64,000 nt of DNA from Microvirga terricola (GTDB taxonomy: Bacteria; Pseudomonadota; Alphaproteobacteria; Rhizobiales; Beijerinckiaceae): positions 124,001 to 188,000 of the forward strand of contig NZ_JAATJS010000002.1 of NCBI RefSeq assembly GCF_011777495.1. Reading direction: 5' to 3'. The notes below the pieces were generated by a model, which was not told where the DNA came from, searched no databases, and worked only from the letters and a program-made list of their open reading frames with translations. This document shows, in pieces, positions 41,472-52,747 of this stretch; position 1 is the stretch's first letter, and each line of letters begins with the position of its first letter. The position numbers and the translations under genes are program-made.

Positions 41472-42443
41472 ATGATCAGGACTTTCACAGCGGCCTGCCT
41501 CGGCCTTCTCGCGCTCACCTCCCCAAGCCTCGCGACGGGGCCGAATGCCTTCGAGTTCGTGGCGCTCGGCGACATGCCGTACAACATTCCGAAAGACTAC
41601 GAGAAGTTCGACCGCCTGATCGCGACGATCAACAAGAACGGCCCGGCCTTCTCGATTCACATCGGCGACATCAAGTCCGGCTCGTCGCTCTGCACGAACG
41701 AGAATTTCCAGAAGGTGTTCGAGCAGTTCGCGACCTTCGAGGTCCCTCTCGTCTACACGCCCGGCGACAATGAGTGGACCGACTGCCACCGCGAGGCCGC
41801 CGGCAAGTTCGATCCGTTGGAGCGCCTGTCGGTCATCCGCTCGATGTTCTTTTCCAAGCCCGACATGTCACTAGGCCGCAAGCCGATGCCGGTCGAGAGC
41901 CAGGCCCTCGTGATGCCGGAATACAAGACCTTCGTGGAGAACGCGCGTTTCGAGAAGAACGGCGTCATGTTCGTCACGCTTCACGTCGTGGGGTCGAACA
42001 ACGACTTCGAGCCTGTGAACCCTAAGACGGCGATGGAATATTTCGAGCGTGACAAAGCCAACATCGCCTGGCTCGACGACAGCGTGAAGCGTGCGGCCGA
42101 GCGCGGCGCGAAAGCCATGGTCATCGCTTTCCAGGCGAACCCTTATGACATCCGCCAGAAGACGGGCGGCCTGCCCGTCGCGTCGGCCTTCGTCAACACG
42201 GTGAAGGGACTTGAGCGCGCCGCGAAGACTCTCAATCGCCCGATCCTGGTGATCGAGGGTGACGAACACACCTTCGAATATGTTCCGCTGCTCAACACCG
42301 AGTTCAAGCCGATCCCGAATGCCATGCGCCTTCAGGTGATGGGCGCGGATCAGGTGCAGGCGGTGCGTGTCACCGTCGATCCGGACGATCCGGCGGTGTT
42401 CGGCGTGAAGCCGCTCATCGTGCGCGAGAACATCGGCAACTGA
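41472..42443 (+). CDS. Exported metallophosphoesterase-like protein
   Basis: The 323-residue product has a signal peptide (AACLGLLALTSPSLATG) and a calcineurin-like core: FVALGDMPYNIPKDYEKFDRL, FSIHIGDIKSGSSLC, YTPGDNEWTDCHR, FVTLHVVGSNND, and the late VIEGDEHTFEYVP in place of the usual GHxH. It probably acts in the periplasm on an unknown phosphoester. The frame is open well upstream, but the ATG at 41472 begins the signal peptide. Confidence 0.85.
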   Translation: MIRTFTAACLGLLALTSPSLATGPNAFEFVALGDMPYNIPKDYEKFDRLIATINKNGPAFSIHIGDIKSGSSLCTNENFQKVFEQFATFEVPLVYTPGDNEWTDCHREAAGKFDPLERLSVIRSMFFSKPDMSLGRKPMPVESQALVMPEYKTFVENARFEKNGVMFVTLHVVGSNNDFEPVNPKTAMEYFERDKANIAWLDDSVKRAAERGAKAMVIAFQANPYDIRQKTGGLPVASAFVNTVKGLERAAKTLNRPILVIEGDEHTFEYVPLLNTEFKPIPNAMRLQVMGADQVQAVRVTVDPDDPAVFGVKPLIVRENIGN

Positions 42444-42451
42444 GTCTGGAT

Positions 42452-43192
42452 TTAAGATTGGACCGAGGCGATTTCGTTCACGATCGCCTCGGCCGCCGCG
42501 CGCGGATCGGCCGCCTTCACGATGGGACGCGCCACGACGAGATGTGTGGCGCCGTTGCGGATGGCGTCACCGGGCGTCACGACGCGCTTCTGATCTCCGG
42601 CTTCCGAACCCGCAGGCCGGATGCCGGGCGTGACGATGAAGCGCTCGGGCCCAACGATGGCGCGCACGCTCGCCGCTTCTGTCGCGGCGCAGACGATGCC
42701 GTCGATGCCGATGTCACGCGCCTGGGCGGCGCGCTTGGCAACCAGCTCCGCCGCCGGCACGGGGGCGTAGCCCGCCTCGACAAGATCCTTGTCGTCGTAG
42801 GAGGTCAGCACCGTCACCGCCAAAATCTTCAGCTTAGAACCAGCCTTGCCGGCCACTGCCGCACGCATGGTCTGCGGATAGGCGTGGACGGTCAAAAACG
42901 TCGCGCCGAGCCGGGCGACGGAGCGCACGCCTTCTTCCACCGTGTTGCCGATGTCGTGGAGTTTGAGATCGAGAAAGATCTTCTTGCCTTCAGCGATCAG
43001 CTCCTCGGCGAAGGAGAGGCCGCCCGCGTAGCCGAGTTGATAACCGATCTTGTAGAAAGTCCCCGCATCCCCAATGCGTTTGACGACCGCGCGCGCCTCC
43101 TCCACGGAGGGAAGATCGAGCCCGATGATGAGTCTGTCGCGAATGTCCCTTGCCGGAATGGACTCCGAGGAAAGGGGCATCGCTGGGCTCAT
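42452..43192 (-). CDS. pyrF: Orotidine 5'-phosphate decarboxylase
   Basis: PyrF makes UMP from OMP. The 246-residue product has [21 protein letters not shown], the catalytic [16 protein letters not shown] with its Asp-Lys pair, and the phosphate site TPGIRP and [12 protein letters not shown]. The ATG at 43192 overlaps the pmtA stop by 4 bases. A second ATG at 43180 is possible. Confidence 0.96.
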   Translation of the reverse strand: MSPAMPLSSESIPARDIRDRLIIGLDLPSVEEARAVVKRIGDAGTFYKIGYQLGYAGGLSFAEELIAEGKKIFLDLKLHDIGNTVEEGVRSVARLGATFLTVHAYPQTMRAAVAGKAGSKLKILAVTVLTSYDDKDLVEAGYAPVPAAELVAKRAAQARDIGIDGIVCAATEAASVRAIVGPERFIVTPGIRPAGSEAGDQKRVVTPGDAIRNGATHLVVARPIVKAADPRAAAEAIVNEIASVQS

Positions 43193-43812
43193 GGTGTCGT
43201 CGCCTTATTGTAGACCCAGACTCGGGCCGGGGGGAGGTTGCGCCAGATACGGTTCGAAGCGCGGGTTTTATACGCCTGCGAGCGCGCTGGAATGGGCGGC
43301 ACGACCGCGTAGGTGAACTGAATGAAGGGAGCCTCGGGGTGCATCATGGCTTGCGCCGCTTCGAGCAGGTCGAGGCGCTGGTCCATCGGCTTGGTGAAGA
43401 GCGGCAGGCTGGAGACGGTCGCGGCTGCGGGTTCCTTCAGCAGATCGCCCAAGGTCTCCTGCAGGTCGTAGGCATCGCCCTGAACGATGGTCGCCTTCGG
43501 GAAACGCCGCTTCAAAAGCTGGCAGAAGTCATGGCTGTATTCGACCAGGATCAGTCGTTCCTGTTCCACGCCACGCCGGATCAGGGCGTCGGTGACGGGG
43601 CCGGTGCCGGGGCCGAGTTCGATGATGGGGCCGGGAATGCGCGGGTCCACATAGGACGCCATGGTGCGGGCTAGAGCCTTACCGGAGGGGGTTACCGCCC
43701 CAACAATGAGCGGGCGTTCGAGCCAGGAGCGCAGAAAACGGGCTTCATCCTCGAATCGGTCCTTGCGGAGGGGCAATTTCCGGGGCGTAGGCCGTTGAAA
43801 CGACTGAAGCAC
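43189..43812 (-). CDS. pmtA: SAM-dependent methyltransferase, phospholipid N-methyltransferase (PmtA) type
   Basis: The 207-residue product has the PmtA-like lead [33 protein letters not shown] and the SAM motif [16 protein letters not shown] (63-78), followed by [19 protein letters not shown]. Pmt enzymes convert phosphatidylethanolamine to phosphatidylcholine. A place beside dnaJ and pyrF agrees with rhizobial pmtA. It overlaps pyrF by 4 bases. A general small-molecule methyltransferase cannot be excluded. Confidence 0.82.
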   Translation of the reverse strand: MLQSFQRPTPRKLPLRKDRFEDEARFLRSWLERPLIVGAVTPSGKALARTMASYVDPRIPGPIIELGPGTGPVTDALIRRGVEQERLILVEYSHDFCQLLKRRFPKATIVQGDAYDLQETLGDLLKEPAAATVSSLPLFTKPMDQRLDLLEAAQAMMHPEAPFIQFTYAVVPPIPARSQAYKTRASNRIWRNLPPARVWVYNKATTP

Positions 43813-43888
43813 TGAGAAGACCCCTCGCTCGGGCGGATCACGTTGGTTGTTTAGAACTCTCGGAAAACGACCGTCAAGCTCGCGTATT

Positions 43889-43974
43889 TTTCACGAAGTC
43901 TGGTTCATGAAAATGCTCCGAGGACCGGAAAGGATGCATTTCTTTTCTCACGGCCAGACTTCACTTTCGTGAAA
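43889..43974. repeat. Bipartite inverted repeat after dnaJ
   Basis: TTTCACGAAGTCTGG at 43889-43903 pairs with CCAGACTT...TTCGTGAAA at 43954-43974, apart from a 6-base bulge in the right arm, around a 50-base loop. It starts 7 bases past the dnaJ stop and ends before pmtA. It may stabilise or end the dnaKJ transcript. Confidence 0.6.
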
Positions 43975-43980
43975 CACGCT

Positions 43981-45126
43981 CTAGGCGGTGCCGCCGAAGC
44001 CGTCCAGAAATTCCCGGAAACGCGAGAAAAAGCCCGAGCTTTCCGGGTGATTCTCCTTCGAGCATTCCTGGTCGAACTCCATCAGAAGCTCGCGCTGGCG
44101 CTTGGAGAGCTTCTGCGGGGTTTCCACAACAACCTGAATGTAGAGGTCGCCCACGTCCCGCGAGCGCAGCACCGGCATGCCCTTGCCCTTAAGGCGGAAC
44201 TGCTTGCCGGATTGGGTGCCCTCAGGAACCTTCACCTGGGCTTCCGTGCCATCCAAGGTCGGCACATTGAGTTCGCCGCCGAGCGCTGCCGTCACCATGG
44301 AGATCGGCACGCGGCAGAAAAGATCTGCCCCGTCGCGCTGATAGAACGGGTGGGCCCTGAGCGACAGGAAGATATAGAGATCGCCCGGCGGCCCGCCACG
44401 CAGGCCAGCCTCGCCCTCGCCCGCGAGGCGGATGCGGGTGCCGTCCTCGACGCCAGCCGGAATGTTGACCGAGAGCGTGCGCTCACGCGTGACGCGACCA
44501 GCGCCGCCGCACTCGGCGCACGGATCGTCGATGATGTCGCCGCGCCCGTGGCAGTTGGGGCAGGTGCGCTCGATGGAGAAGAAGCCTTGCGTCGCGCGCA
44601 CCCGGCCCGCGCCACCGCAGGTCGGGCAGGTCTTGGGCTTGGAACCCGGCTTCGCGCCGCTGCCCGAGCAGGATTCGCAGGTGATTGCGGTTGGAATCTT
44701 GAGCTCGGCAGTCTTGCCGCGAAAGGCTTCGTCGAGAGTGATTTCGAGGTTGTAGCGCATGTCCGCGCCACGCTCGCGCCCGCCCGCGCCACGGCCGCCA
44801 CCGCGCCCGCGTCCCTCACCGAAAAAGTTGTCGAAAATGTCCGACATGAAGTCAGAAAAGTCGTTGCCAAAGCCCGGCCCGCCCGCGCCTGCGCCGCCAT
44901 TGGCGAAAGCGGCGTGACCATAGCGGTCATAGGCCGCGCGTTTCTGGCCGTCCGAGAGCGTTTGATACGCCTCGTTGATTTCCTTGAACTTGACCTCGGC
45001 CTCGTGATTTCCCGGGTTCTTGTCCGGGTGAAATTGCATCGCGAGCTTCCGGAAGGCGGATTTCAGCTCCACCTCGGTCACAGTCTTCGAAACGCCGAGA
45101 ACCTCGTAGTAGTCGCGCTTGGACAT
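43981..45126 (-). CDS. dnaJ: Molecular chaperone DnaJ
   Basis: The 381-residue product has the J domain with HPD ([10 protein letters not shown]), a Gly-rich stretch (about 75-120), four zinc motifs ([32 protein letters not shown]) and the C-terminal substrate domain ([22 protein letters not shown]). It stimulates DnaK ATPase. It lies 114 bp after dnaK on the same strand. Confidence 0.98.
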   Translation of the reverse strand: MSKRDYYEVLGVSKTVTEVELKSAFRKLAMQFHPDKNPGNHEAEVKFKEINEAYQTLSDGQKRAAYDRYGHAAFANGGAGAGGPGFGNDFSDFMSDIFDNFFGEGRGRGGGRGAGGRERGADMRYNLEITLDEAFRGKTAELKIPTAITCESCSGSGAKPGSKPKTCPTCGGAGRVRATQGFFSIERTCPNCHGRGDIIDDPCAECGGAGRVTRERTLSVNIPAGVEDGTRIRLAGEGEAGLRGGPPGDLYIFLSLRAHPFYQRDGADLFCRVPISMVTAALGGELNVPTLDGTEAQVKVPEGTQSGKQFRLKGKGMPVLRSRDVGDLYIQVVVETPQKLSKRQRELLMEFDQECSKENHPESSGFFSRFREFLDGFGGTA

Positions 45127-45148
45127 CAGCGGGTTAGCCCCTCGATAG

Positions 45149-45222
45149 GGCGAATGGCGAGTGGCGCGTGACGAACGGGGAACAAAGCTTCAGCGCCGTG
45201 TTCCTGCCATTCGCCATTCGCC
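45149..45222. repeat. 18-bp inverted repeat in the dnaK-dnaJ gap
   Basis: GGCGAATGGCGAGTGGCG (45149-45166) is matched by the reverse complement of 45205-45222 at 16 of 18 positions, with a 38-base loop. The arms carry internal GGCGA(A/G)TGGC tandem units. It occupies most of the 114-bp gap and could form a hairpin that lowers dnaJ relative to dnaK. Confidence 0.65.
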
Positions 45223-45240
45223 ACCCCCACTCGCTTATTT

Positions 45241-47154
<1,914 letters not shown>

Positions 47155-47268
47155 GGCGGGATCCCTCACTTTCAAGCAGACCGCCGCACCCCGAAGCGGT
47201 GCGGCCCATGGCTTCAAGTTGACGATATGGCCGGGCCCCGCCCCTAAAAGGCGTTCCCGGCTCTGGCG

Positions 47269-47300
47269 GTGATATAAGAAGGGGCGCGAAACGCCGCAAG
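47269..47300 (-). promoter_or_regulatory. RpoH (sigma-32) type promoter for dnaK
   Basis: On the minus strand CTTG (47300-47297), an 18-base spacer and CTTATATCAC (47278-47269) match the alphaproteobacterial RpoH consensus at all core positions of CTTG and CYTATNT. The spacer equals that of the grpE promoter. The dnaK leader would be about 110 bases long. Confidence 0.78.
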
Positions 47301-47415
47301 TCGAACGTGAGACCTCGTTGGCCTCAATCGCGCGGCTTTAGCCCCAAGCGGGCCTCTCTGCCATAGGGCGGCGCGGCTGAAAAGGGGGCTTCCGGCCCAT
47401 CGGATTTGCAGGGTG

Positions 47416-47820
47416 TCAGGGCCGACCATCCGTGAACTGCACGAGGTCCCACAAATTGCCGTACAGATCCTCGAACACGGCGACGGTGCCGTAGGGGGCC
47501 TGCTTCGGCTCACGAACAAAGGTGATGCCGGCCTCAATCATTGCCGCGTAGTCCCGGTGGAAATCGTCGGTGCGCAGGAACAGGAAGACCCGTCCGCCCG
47601 CCTGGTTGCCGACGAACGTCTCCTGGTGGGGCGAGGACGCGCGTGCCAGAAGGAGCGATGTCGTCCCATCGCCCGGCGGGCGAACGATAACCCAGCGCTT
47701 GTCTTGCTCCGGCTGATACGTGTCCTCGACCAGATCGAACCGAAGTTTGTTGGTGTAAAAGTCTATGGCCTCGTCGTAGTCGCGAACAACAAGAGCGATA
47801 TGTGCAAGACTCTGGTTCAA
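47416..47820 (-). CDS. VOC-family (glyoxalase-like) protein
   Basis: The 134-residue product has two beta-alpha-beta-beta-beta modules: LAHIALVVRDYDEAIDFYTNKLRFDLVED and GRVFLFLRTDDFHRDYAAMIEAGITF. It ends in the metal-side motif AVFEDLYGNLWDLVQF. Candidate metal ligands are His and Glu in IALVV and YGNLWDL neighbourhoods. The substrate is unknown. It lies upstream of dnaK on the same strand but ends before the heat-shock promoter. Confidence 0.88.
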   Translation of the reverse strand: MNQSLAHIALVVRDYDEAIDFYTNKLRFDLVEDTYQPEQDKRWVIVRPPGDGTTSLLLARASSPHQETFVGNQAGGRVFLFLRTDDFHRDYAAMIEAGITFVREPKQAPYGTVAVFEDLYGNLWDLVQFTDGRP

Positions 47821-47903
47821 CTGATTCTCCTCTTAACGGGCGATCCACCATGTTAAATGGCCCGGCCCGTTTAGAAAGAGCCCGTTCTTAAGCTGGGATT
47901 ATT

Positions 47904-48329
47904 ATGTCAAAGCCTGAAATCGTGGTGACAAACATTATCGATCAAGAGATCGAAAAGCTCATCGGCGGTGGGTTGAATGCCTTCAATGACGAAGTCACTG
48001 GATATGCGGACAGGCAGGCGCTTGCCGTTTTGGTGAGGGACCCGGTCACCGGCCATGTTCTCGGTGGCGCAACGGGGCGTTCGTCCTTAGGCCTGCTGTT
48101 CCTGGATTTATTTTATCTGCCGAAGGACTTGCGCGGCGCGGGGCTCGGCACGGCCATCCTTAGAGCTTTCGAGGAAGAAGGCCGGCGCCGAGGTTGCGTG
48201 GCGGGTGTTCTCTACACGATCAGCTTCCAGGCACCTGAATTCTACGAGCGCCATGGCTGGCGACGGTTTGGCGAGATCGCATGCGAGCCGCCGGGAACCA
48301 GTCGGATTTTCCTAACCAAACAGCTTTAG
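47904..48329 (+). CDS. GNAT family N-acetyltransferase
   Basis: The 141-residue protein has the GNAT core LFLDLFYLPKDLRGAGLGTAILRAFEEEGRRRGC with the acetyl-CoA loop RGAGLG, followed by FQAPEFYERHGWRRFGEI. Proteins of this kind often act on small molecules; the acceptor is unknown. It is divergent from the VOC gene with an 83-bp gap and ends at a strong terminator. Confidence 0.88.
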   Translation: MSKPEIVVTNIIDQEIEKLIGGGLNAFNDEVTGYADRQALAVLVRDPVTGHVLGGATGRSSLGLLFLDLFYLPKDLRGAGLGTAILRAFEEEGRRRGCVAGVLYTISFQAPEFYERHGWRRFGEIACEPPGTSRIFLTKQL

Positions 48330-48334
48330 CCGAT

Positions 48335-48371
48335 CTTGGGCGCCCTGGAGAGCGCCCAAGCAGTTGTTTTT
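48335..48371 (+). terminator. Rho-independent terminator
   Basis: The 9-bp perfect stem CTTGGGCGC / GCGCCCAAG has an 8-base loop and is followed after six bases by five T. It ends the GNAT gene and lies 22 bp before the convergent membrane-protein stop. Confidence 0.8.
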
Positions 48372-48392
48372 ATTATCCCAAGATTCGGCTGG

Positions 48393-48824
48393 TTAATCCT
48401 CCAGCTGGCGCACCACCGGTCGCGACCCTGATCCCTGTGTGAATTCTCGGAAGGCAGCTCGCCTGTGCGCTCTCTTGGATAAAAAATATCCGACGATGGC
48501 GAGAGCTGCGATTATGAGCGGCAAGCTGTCAACTACAGCCCATGTCACAAAAGAAATTGGATCGTCTGCGTAAGAAATCCACCCAGCCTTGCCGCCGCGA
48601 GGCATGGCGAAGATGAGCCAGGAGCCGGCGAAACTATAGAGATTATAGAGGGCGAAAACGATCAGGCCCGCACAGATGCTTGCAGCCACAAGCTTTCCGA
48701 GAACTTCCTTGATGGCCCTAGGTATCAGACGCTCAAAGAGGGCTTCGATCAGATGTTCGATTAGGTTTATCAAGAACGTTCTCTGATTACACCATATCAA
48801 GTGATAAAGTATCAGGTCGTTCAA
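48393..48824 (-). CDS. Small membrane protein of unknown function
   Basis: The 143-residue product has two hydrophobic helices (LVAASICAGLIVFALYNLY and FVTWAVVDSLPLIIAALAIVGYFL) with a basic C-terminal tail (KRAHRRAAFREF). No family is recognised. There is no ATG or GTG near the expected start. TTG at 48824 has GGAG five bases upstream and gives the leucine- and isoleucine-rich head NDLILYHLIWCNQRTFLINLI without its first base-pair ambiguity, so it is the best start. GC content is lower than in neighbours, which hints at recent acquisition. It starts 3 bp after the upstream Ada-like stop. Confidence 0.6.
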   Translation of the reverse strand: MNDLILYHLIWCNQRTFLINLIEHLIEALFERLIPRAIKEVLGKLVAASICAGLIVFALYNLYSFAGSWLIFAMPRGGKAGWISYADDPISFVTWAVVDSLPLIIAALAIVGYFLSKRAHRRAAFREFTQGSGSRPVVRQLED

Positions 48825-48826
48825 GC

Positions 48827-49729
48827 TTACTCCAGAGCCGAACTCCGTCCCGCTTCCCACCCCAAAATCGCTTGTTTTCGGGTGAGCCCCCAATGATAGC
48901 CGGTGAGCGCGCCGGAGCGGCCGAGGACCCGGTGGCAGGGGACGACGAAGGAGATCGGGTTCTTCCCCACGGCCGCGCCGACCGCCCGCGCCGCGGCGGG
49001 CTTGCCGATGTGGCGGGCGATGTCGGAGTAGGACGTCGCCTTGTCGCGCGGGATGCGCAAAAGCGTCTCCCAGACCCGGACCACGAAATCGGTGCCGATC
49101 AGGACGACCCGCAGTGGCTGCTCCTCCTGCCATCTGGCGGGATCGAAGATCCGCTTTGCCAGAGGGGCGATGGCTTTCGGGTCCTCCACATACGCTGCCT
49201 TTGGCCAGCGGCGCGTCATGTCAGCCAGCGCCGCCGCGCGGTCGCCGTCATCGACGAAGCCGAGGCCGGCGAGACCCCGGTCGGTGGCGATCAGCAACGC
49301 TTCTCCGAAGGGGGAGGGGTGGAAGCCGTAGCGCATGGTGAGTCCCGCGCCGCCGGTGCGGTAATCGCCGGGCGTCATGGCTTCATGGGTCACGAACAGG
49401 TCGTGCAGCCGCGCCGGGCCGGACAGGCCGACCTCGTAGGTCGCATCCAGCACGCTGGCTGAATCGGCCAGCAGTGTCTTGGCATTGTCGAGCGTGATCG
49501 CCTGCAAGAAGGCCTTGGGGCTCAGGCCCGACCAGCGCCGGAAGAGATGGTGCACATGGGTCGTCGAGAGGCCCACCTGCTCCGCGATGTCCTCCAGCGA
49601 AGGCTGGTCGCGCCAGTGCTCGGAGATATAGGCGATGATCCGGCGCACGCGCTCGTAATCCGCGCAAGGCCCTTCGGCCAGGGCCGGCGCTTCCGATTCG
49701 GTTGTGATGTCGTGCAACATGTCGAGCAT
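48827..49729 (-). CDS. Ada-like protein: AraC-type HTH fused to methylated-DNA-protein-cysteine methyltransferase
   Basis: The 300-residue product has an AraC-type DNA-binding domain (about 30-125; ERVRRIIAYISEHWRDQPSLEDIAEQVGLS, GLSPKAFLQAITLDNAK). An Ogt-type methyltransferase domain follows, with the alkyl acceptor in FVVPCHRVLGRSG. The zinc-binding Ada N-domain that senses methylphosphotriesters is absent, so induction cannot work as in E. coli Ada. It repairs O6-methylguanine. AAAGGAG supports ATG 49729. Confidence 0.93.
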   Translation of the reverse strand: MLDMLHDITTESEAPALAEGPCADYERVRRIIAYISEHWRDQPSLEDIAEQVGLSTTHVHHLFRRWSGLSPKAFLQAITLDNAKTLLADSASVLDATYEVGLSGPARLHDLFVTHEAMTPGDYRTGGAGLTMRYGFHPSPFGEALLIATDRGLAGLGFVDDGDRAAALADMTRRWPKAAYVEDPKAIAPLAKRIFDPARWQEEQPLRVVLIGTDFVVRVWETLLRIPRDKATSYSDIARHIGKPAAARAVGAAVGKNPISFVVPCHRVLGRSGALTGYHWGLTRKQAILGWEAGRSSALE

Positions 49730-49814
49730 GGGTGTGCTCCTTTTGCCGGCGATTTTAGCCTTGACGCGGGGAGACGACACCCGTTTCCTGTGATGGCCGC
49801 GAAATGCGCTGGCC

Positions 49815-50324
49815 TTAGTATCCACGCTTCACGTCCGAAAGCGCACGCCCGAAGGCGTCGGCGAAGCTTTCGCGCTCCGGCGGGGACAGGTCGTGGGCGA
49901 TCACCACGTGCTCGCCGCGGGAATTGAGGGTCAGTTCCTGCACGCCGAACTCGTCGTCGACCTCGCGATCGAGGCGGGTCCAGAGTGGGTTGAAGCGCCA
50001 TTCGCGCACCTCGCCCCGATGGCTGATCTTGCGGAGAAGCAGGCGCACCGGGCTCAATTCCAGAAGCTCGAAGGACTCGCCCTGCCGATAGTTGATGCGA
50101 AACGCGATATAGAGCCCCAGAAAATCGAGGCCGAAGAAACCGACGATGGGCCAGAAGCCAAGAATGACGAAGGGCAGGCTCGCGACGATGGAGGTGAGAC
50201 ACAACAGGATCATCATGATCCTGAAACCTTTGGGTCCAAGCGAGCGGTGAGGCCGGATCACCGCCGAGAAGACCGGCCGGTCGAACCTCTCCACATCCTC
50301 GAATGTCGCTTTGCCGCTGACCAT
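49815..50324 (-). CDS. DUF2244 membrane protein
   Basis: The 169-residue product has two close hydrophobic helices (IMMILLCLTSIVASLPFVILG and FWPIVGFFGLDFLGLYIAFRI), then the DUF2244 body (GESFELLELSPVRLLLRKISHRG, WRFNPLWTRLDRE, RGEHVVIAHDLSPPERESFADAFGRAL). Family members are restricted largely to Alphaproteobacteria and lack known function. The start MVSGKATFEDV at 50324 is divergent from nth with 20 bp between the starts. Confidence 0.88.
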   Translation of the reverse strand: MVSGKATFEDVERFDRPVFSAVIRPHRSLGPKGFRIMMILLCLTSIVASLPFVILGFWPIVGFFGLDFLGLYIAFRINYRQGESFELLELSPVRLLLRKISHRGEVREWRFNPLWTRLDREVDDEFGVQELTLNSRGEHVVIAHDLSPPERESFADAFGRALSDVKRGY

Positions 50325-50344
50325 GCCTGAATTATAACGCAACC

Positions 50345-51064
50345 ATGTCCGATCTGAAGCCGCCACCGCGCCGCAAGGCAACGTCAAAACCCTCGGTATC
50401 CGCTGCGAAGCCCGGGCGCCGGCCGAAGCCTGTCGACAAGGCGACGGTCATCGAAATCTTTCGTCGGTTCGAGGCCGCCAATCCGCATCCCGAAGGCGAG
50501 CTGGAATACGTCAATCCCTACACGCTTCTGGTCGCGGTGTTGCTCTCCGCGCAAGCGACGGATGTCGGCGTGAACAAGGCGACGCGGCTTCTCTTTCCCC
50601 TCGCCGACACGCCCCAAAGGATGCTGGAGCTCGGCGAGGAGGGAGTGCGTGAGAAAATCAAGACGCTGAACTATTTCAATACCAAGGCGAAGAACGTCAT
50701 CGCGATGTCGAAGCGTCTGGTGGAAGAGTTCGGCGGCGCGGTGCCGCGCACCATGGAAGAGCTGACCTCGCTACCCGGCGTCGGTCAGAAGACCGCGAGC
50801 GTGGTGATGAACATTGCGTTCCACATTCCGCATATCGCAGTCGACACGCATATTTTCCGCGTCGCGAACCGCATTCCGTTCGTCCACACCAAGACGCCGC
50901 TGGAGACGCAGGCGCCGCTGGAAAAGCTGGTACCGGATGAGTTCAAGCTGCACGCCCATCACTGGCTGATCCTGCACGGGCGCTATGTGTGCAAGGCGCG
51001 CACGCCGGAATGCCCGCGCTGCCCGATCAACGATCTCTGCCGCTATCCGGCAAAGACTCTCTGA
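50345..51064 (+). CDS. nth: Endonuclease III
   Basis: Nth is a DNA glycosylase and AP lyase for oxidised pyrimidines. The 239-residue product has the helix-hairpin-helix LPGVGQKTASVVMN with the catalytic Lys, the Asp in AVDTHIFRVANR and the iron-sulfur cluster cysteines in CKARTPECPRCPINDLC. A basic N-terminal extension (about 35 residues) precedes the domain, as in other members of the order. Confidence 0.96.
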   Translation: MSDLKPPPRRKATSKPSVSAAKPGRRPKPVDKATVIEIFRRFEAANPHPEGELEYVNPYTLLVAVLLSAQATDVGVNKATRLLFPLADTPQRMLELGEEGVREKIKTLNYFNTKAKNVIAMSKRLVEEFGGAVPRTMEELTSLPGVGQKTASVVMNIAFHIPHIAVDTHIFRVANRIPFVHTKTPLETQAPLEKLVPDEFKLHAHHWLILHGRYVCKARTPECPRCPINDLCRYPAKTL

Positions 51065-51069
51065 ACCGC

Positions 51070-51867
51070 TCAGCCGAAGACGATCAGTCCCGCAAGGCCG
51101 GCTGCGCCGACGATAATCCGCCACCAGGCGAAGAGAGCGAAGCCGTGGCGGGAGATATAGTCGAGGAACGTCTTCACCACGACGAGCGCCGACACGAAGG
51201 CCGCCGCGAAGCCGATGACGATGAGCAGGCCGTCGTTGGCGGAGAGGTTTTTGTAGTTCTTCAACAGATCGTAGGCGAATGCGCCCGCCATGGTCGGCAT
51301 GGCGAGGAAGAACGAGAACTCCGCTGCCGCCCGCTTGTCAGCACCCAGCAGCATCGCGCCGACGATGGTCGCGCCCGAGCGCGAGACGCCGGGCACCATG
51401 GCGAGACACTGAAGGAAGCCGATCTTCACATACATCGTCAGCGGGAAACGCGTCGCGTCGTGCTGCTTTGGCTGGAGCGGGATGCTGTCCACCAACAGCA
51501 GCACGAAGCCGCCGGCGATCAGCGTCATGCAGACGATCCACGGGTTGAAGAGGATATCCTTGATGAAGCCGTGCAGCGCCGCACCGATGAGGGCGGCGGG
51601 GAGAAAAGCGAGAAAGACGCCGGTGACGAAACGGCGCGCCGCCGGGTCGGTCGGCAGGGCTTTCGCGATGGACAGAAGCTTGCCGAAATAGACCGCCAGG
51701 ATCGCCAGGATCGCGCCGAGCTGGACCAGCACCTCAAAGGTCTTGCCCGTCGATTCGAAGCCCAGGAAGTGGCCCACGAGGAGCAGGTGACCCGTCGAGG
51801 AGACCGGCAGAAACTCGGTCAGGCCTTCGATCAGGCCGAGAAAAAGCGCCTCAAGGATTTGAGTCAT
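51070..51867 (-). CDS. uppP: Undecaprenyl-diphosphatase
   Basis: UppP recycles the lipid carrier for peptidoglycan synthesis. The 265-residue product has about eight membrane helices and the signature motifs [20 protein letters not shown] and [15 protein letters not shown], which carry the catalytic Glu, Ser and Arg. The ATG at 51867 starts [11 protein letters not shown]; a longer frame has no similarity. It is convergent with nth (5 bp apart). Confidence 0.96.
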   Translation of the reverse strand: MTQILEALFLGLIEGLTEFLPVSSTGHLLLVGHFLGFESTGKTFEVLVQLGAILAILAVYFGKLLSIAKALPTDPAARRFVTGVFLAFLPAALIGAALHGFIKDILFNPWIVCMTLIAGGFVLLLVDSIPLQPKQHDATRFPLTMYVKIGFLQCLAMVPGVSRSGATIVGAMLLGADKRAAAEFSFFLAMPTMAGAFAYDLLKNYKNLSANDGLLIVIGFAAAFVSALVVVKTFLDYISRHGFALFAWWRIIVGAAGLAGLIVFG

Positions 51868-52043
51868 GGGAAGATCCTGGGAAAAGTCCCAGCCAGATGG
51901 CGGGTGTTGGCTCAAGCTGTCAAGGCAACTTGCGGGGTAGTGAAACTGTTCGCATAGGCCTTGTCAGATTCACCAAAAATCCTTACCGGGTCTTAACGAA
52001 ACGTGGCCTTATTCTCGCCGCCTGTTTCGCGTCTGACACGCCA

Positions 52044-52736
52044 ATGGCCATCCTTCATTCCTATCCCTTTTGTCCGCATTCGCGGTTCGCGCGCTTGGTT
52101 TTGGCCGAATTGGGCCTCGAGCCGGACCTTGTCGAGGAAAAACCCTGGGAGCGGCGCGTTCCCGTTCTCGAACTCAATCCGGCCGGAAACCTGCCTCTTT
52201 TCATCGACGATGAGGGGCTGGCAGTGCCGGGCGCGCGGATTTTGGCGGAGTTTCTCGACGAAACGTGGGACGAGAGCGCCGGCGACCGCCGCTTTATGCC
52301 GCAGAACGCGGCGCAGCGCGTTGAGGTGCGCCGCCTGATGGACTGGTTCCTCGTGAAATTCCACGAGGAGGTGACGGATTATCTGGCGACGGAAAAGATC
52401 TACAAGCGTTTCATGCCCGCCGAGCTTGGCGGCGGACCGCCGGATATGAGCGCGATTCGCGCAGCCCGCACCAATGTGCGATACCACCTGAAATATATCG
52501 GCTTCCTCACCGCGAAGCGGAATTGGCTGGCGGGCGACCAGATGACCTATGCGGATCTGGCGGCGGCGGCTCATCTCTCGGTGGTGGATTATCTCGGCGA
52601 CGTGCCATGGGACGAGGACGAAACAGCCAAGCATTGGTACGCCAAGGTGAAATCCCGGCCGTCCTTCCGCACGCTTCTGGCGGACCGGGTGGCGGGCATG
52701 GCCCCGGCGGATCACTACGACAATCTGGATTTCTAG
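52044..52736 (+). CDS. Glutathione S-transferase family protein, possible FzlA-type
   Basis: The 230-residue product has a thioredoxin-like N-domain ([43 protein letters not shown]) and an all-helical C-domain ending in [47 protein letters not shown]-type sequence. The catalytic position has Ser or Cys in the YPFCPHSR loop. In Alphaproteobacteria a GST of this length is the FtsZ-binding division factor FzlA. The neighbours uppP (wall synthesis) and queG suggest it, but I cannot confirm orthology from sequence alone. Confidence 0.75.
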   Translation: MAILHSYPFCPHSRFARLVLAELGLEPDLVEEKPWERRVPVLELNPAGNLPLFIDDEGLAVPGARILAEFLDETWDESAGDRRFMPQNAAQRVEVRRLMDWFLVKFHEEVTDYLATEKIYKRFMPAELGGGPPDMSAIRAARTNVRYHLKYIGFLTAKRNWLAGDQMTYADLAAAAHLSVVDYLGDVPWDEDETAKHWYAKVKSRPSFRTLLADRVAGMAPADHYDNLDF

Positions 52737-52747
52737 AAGCCCGCGCG

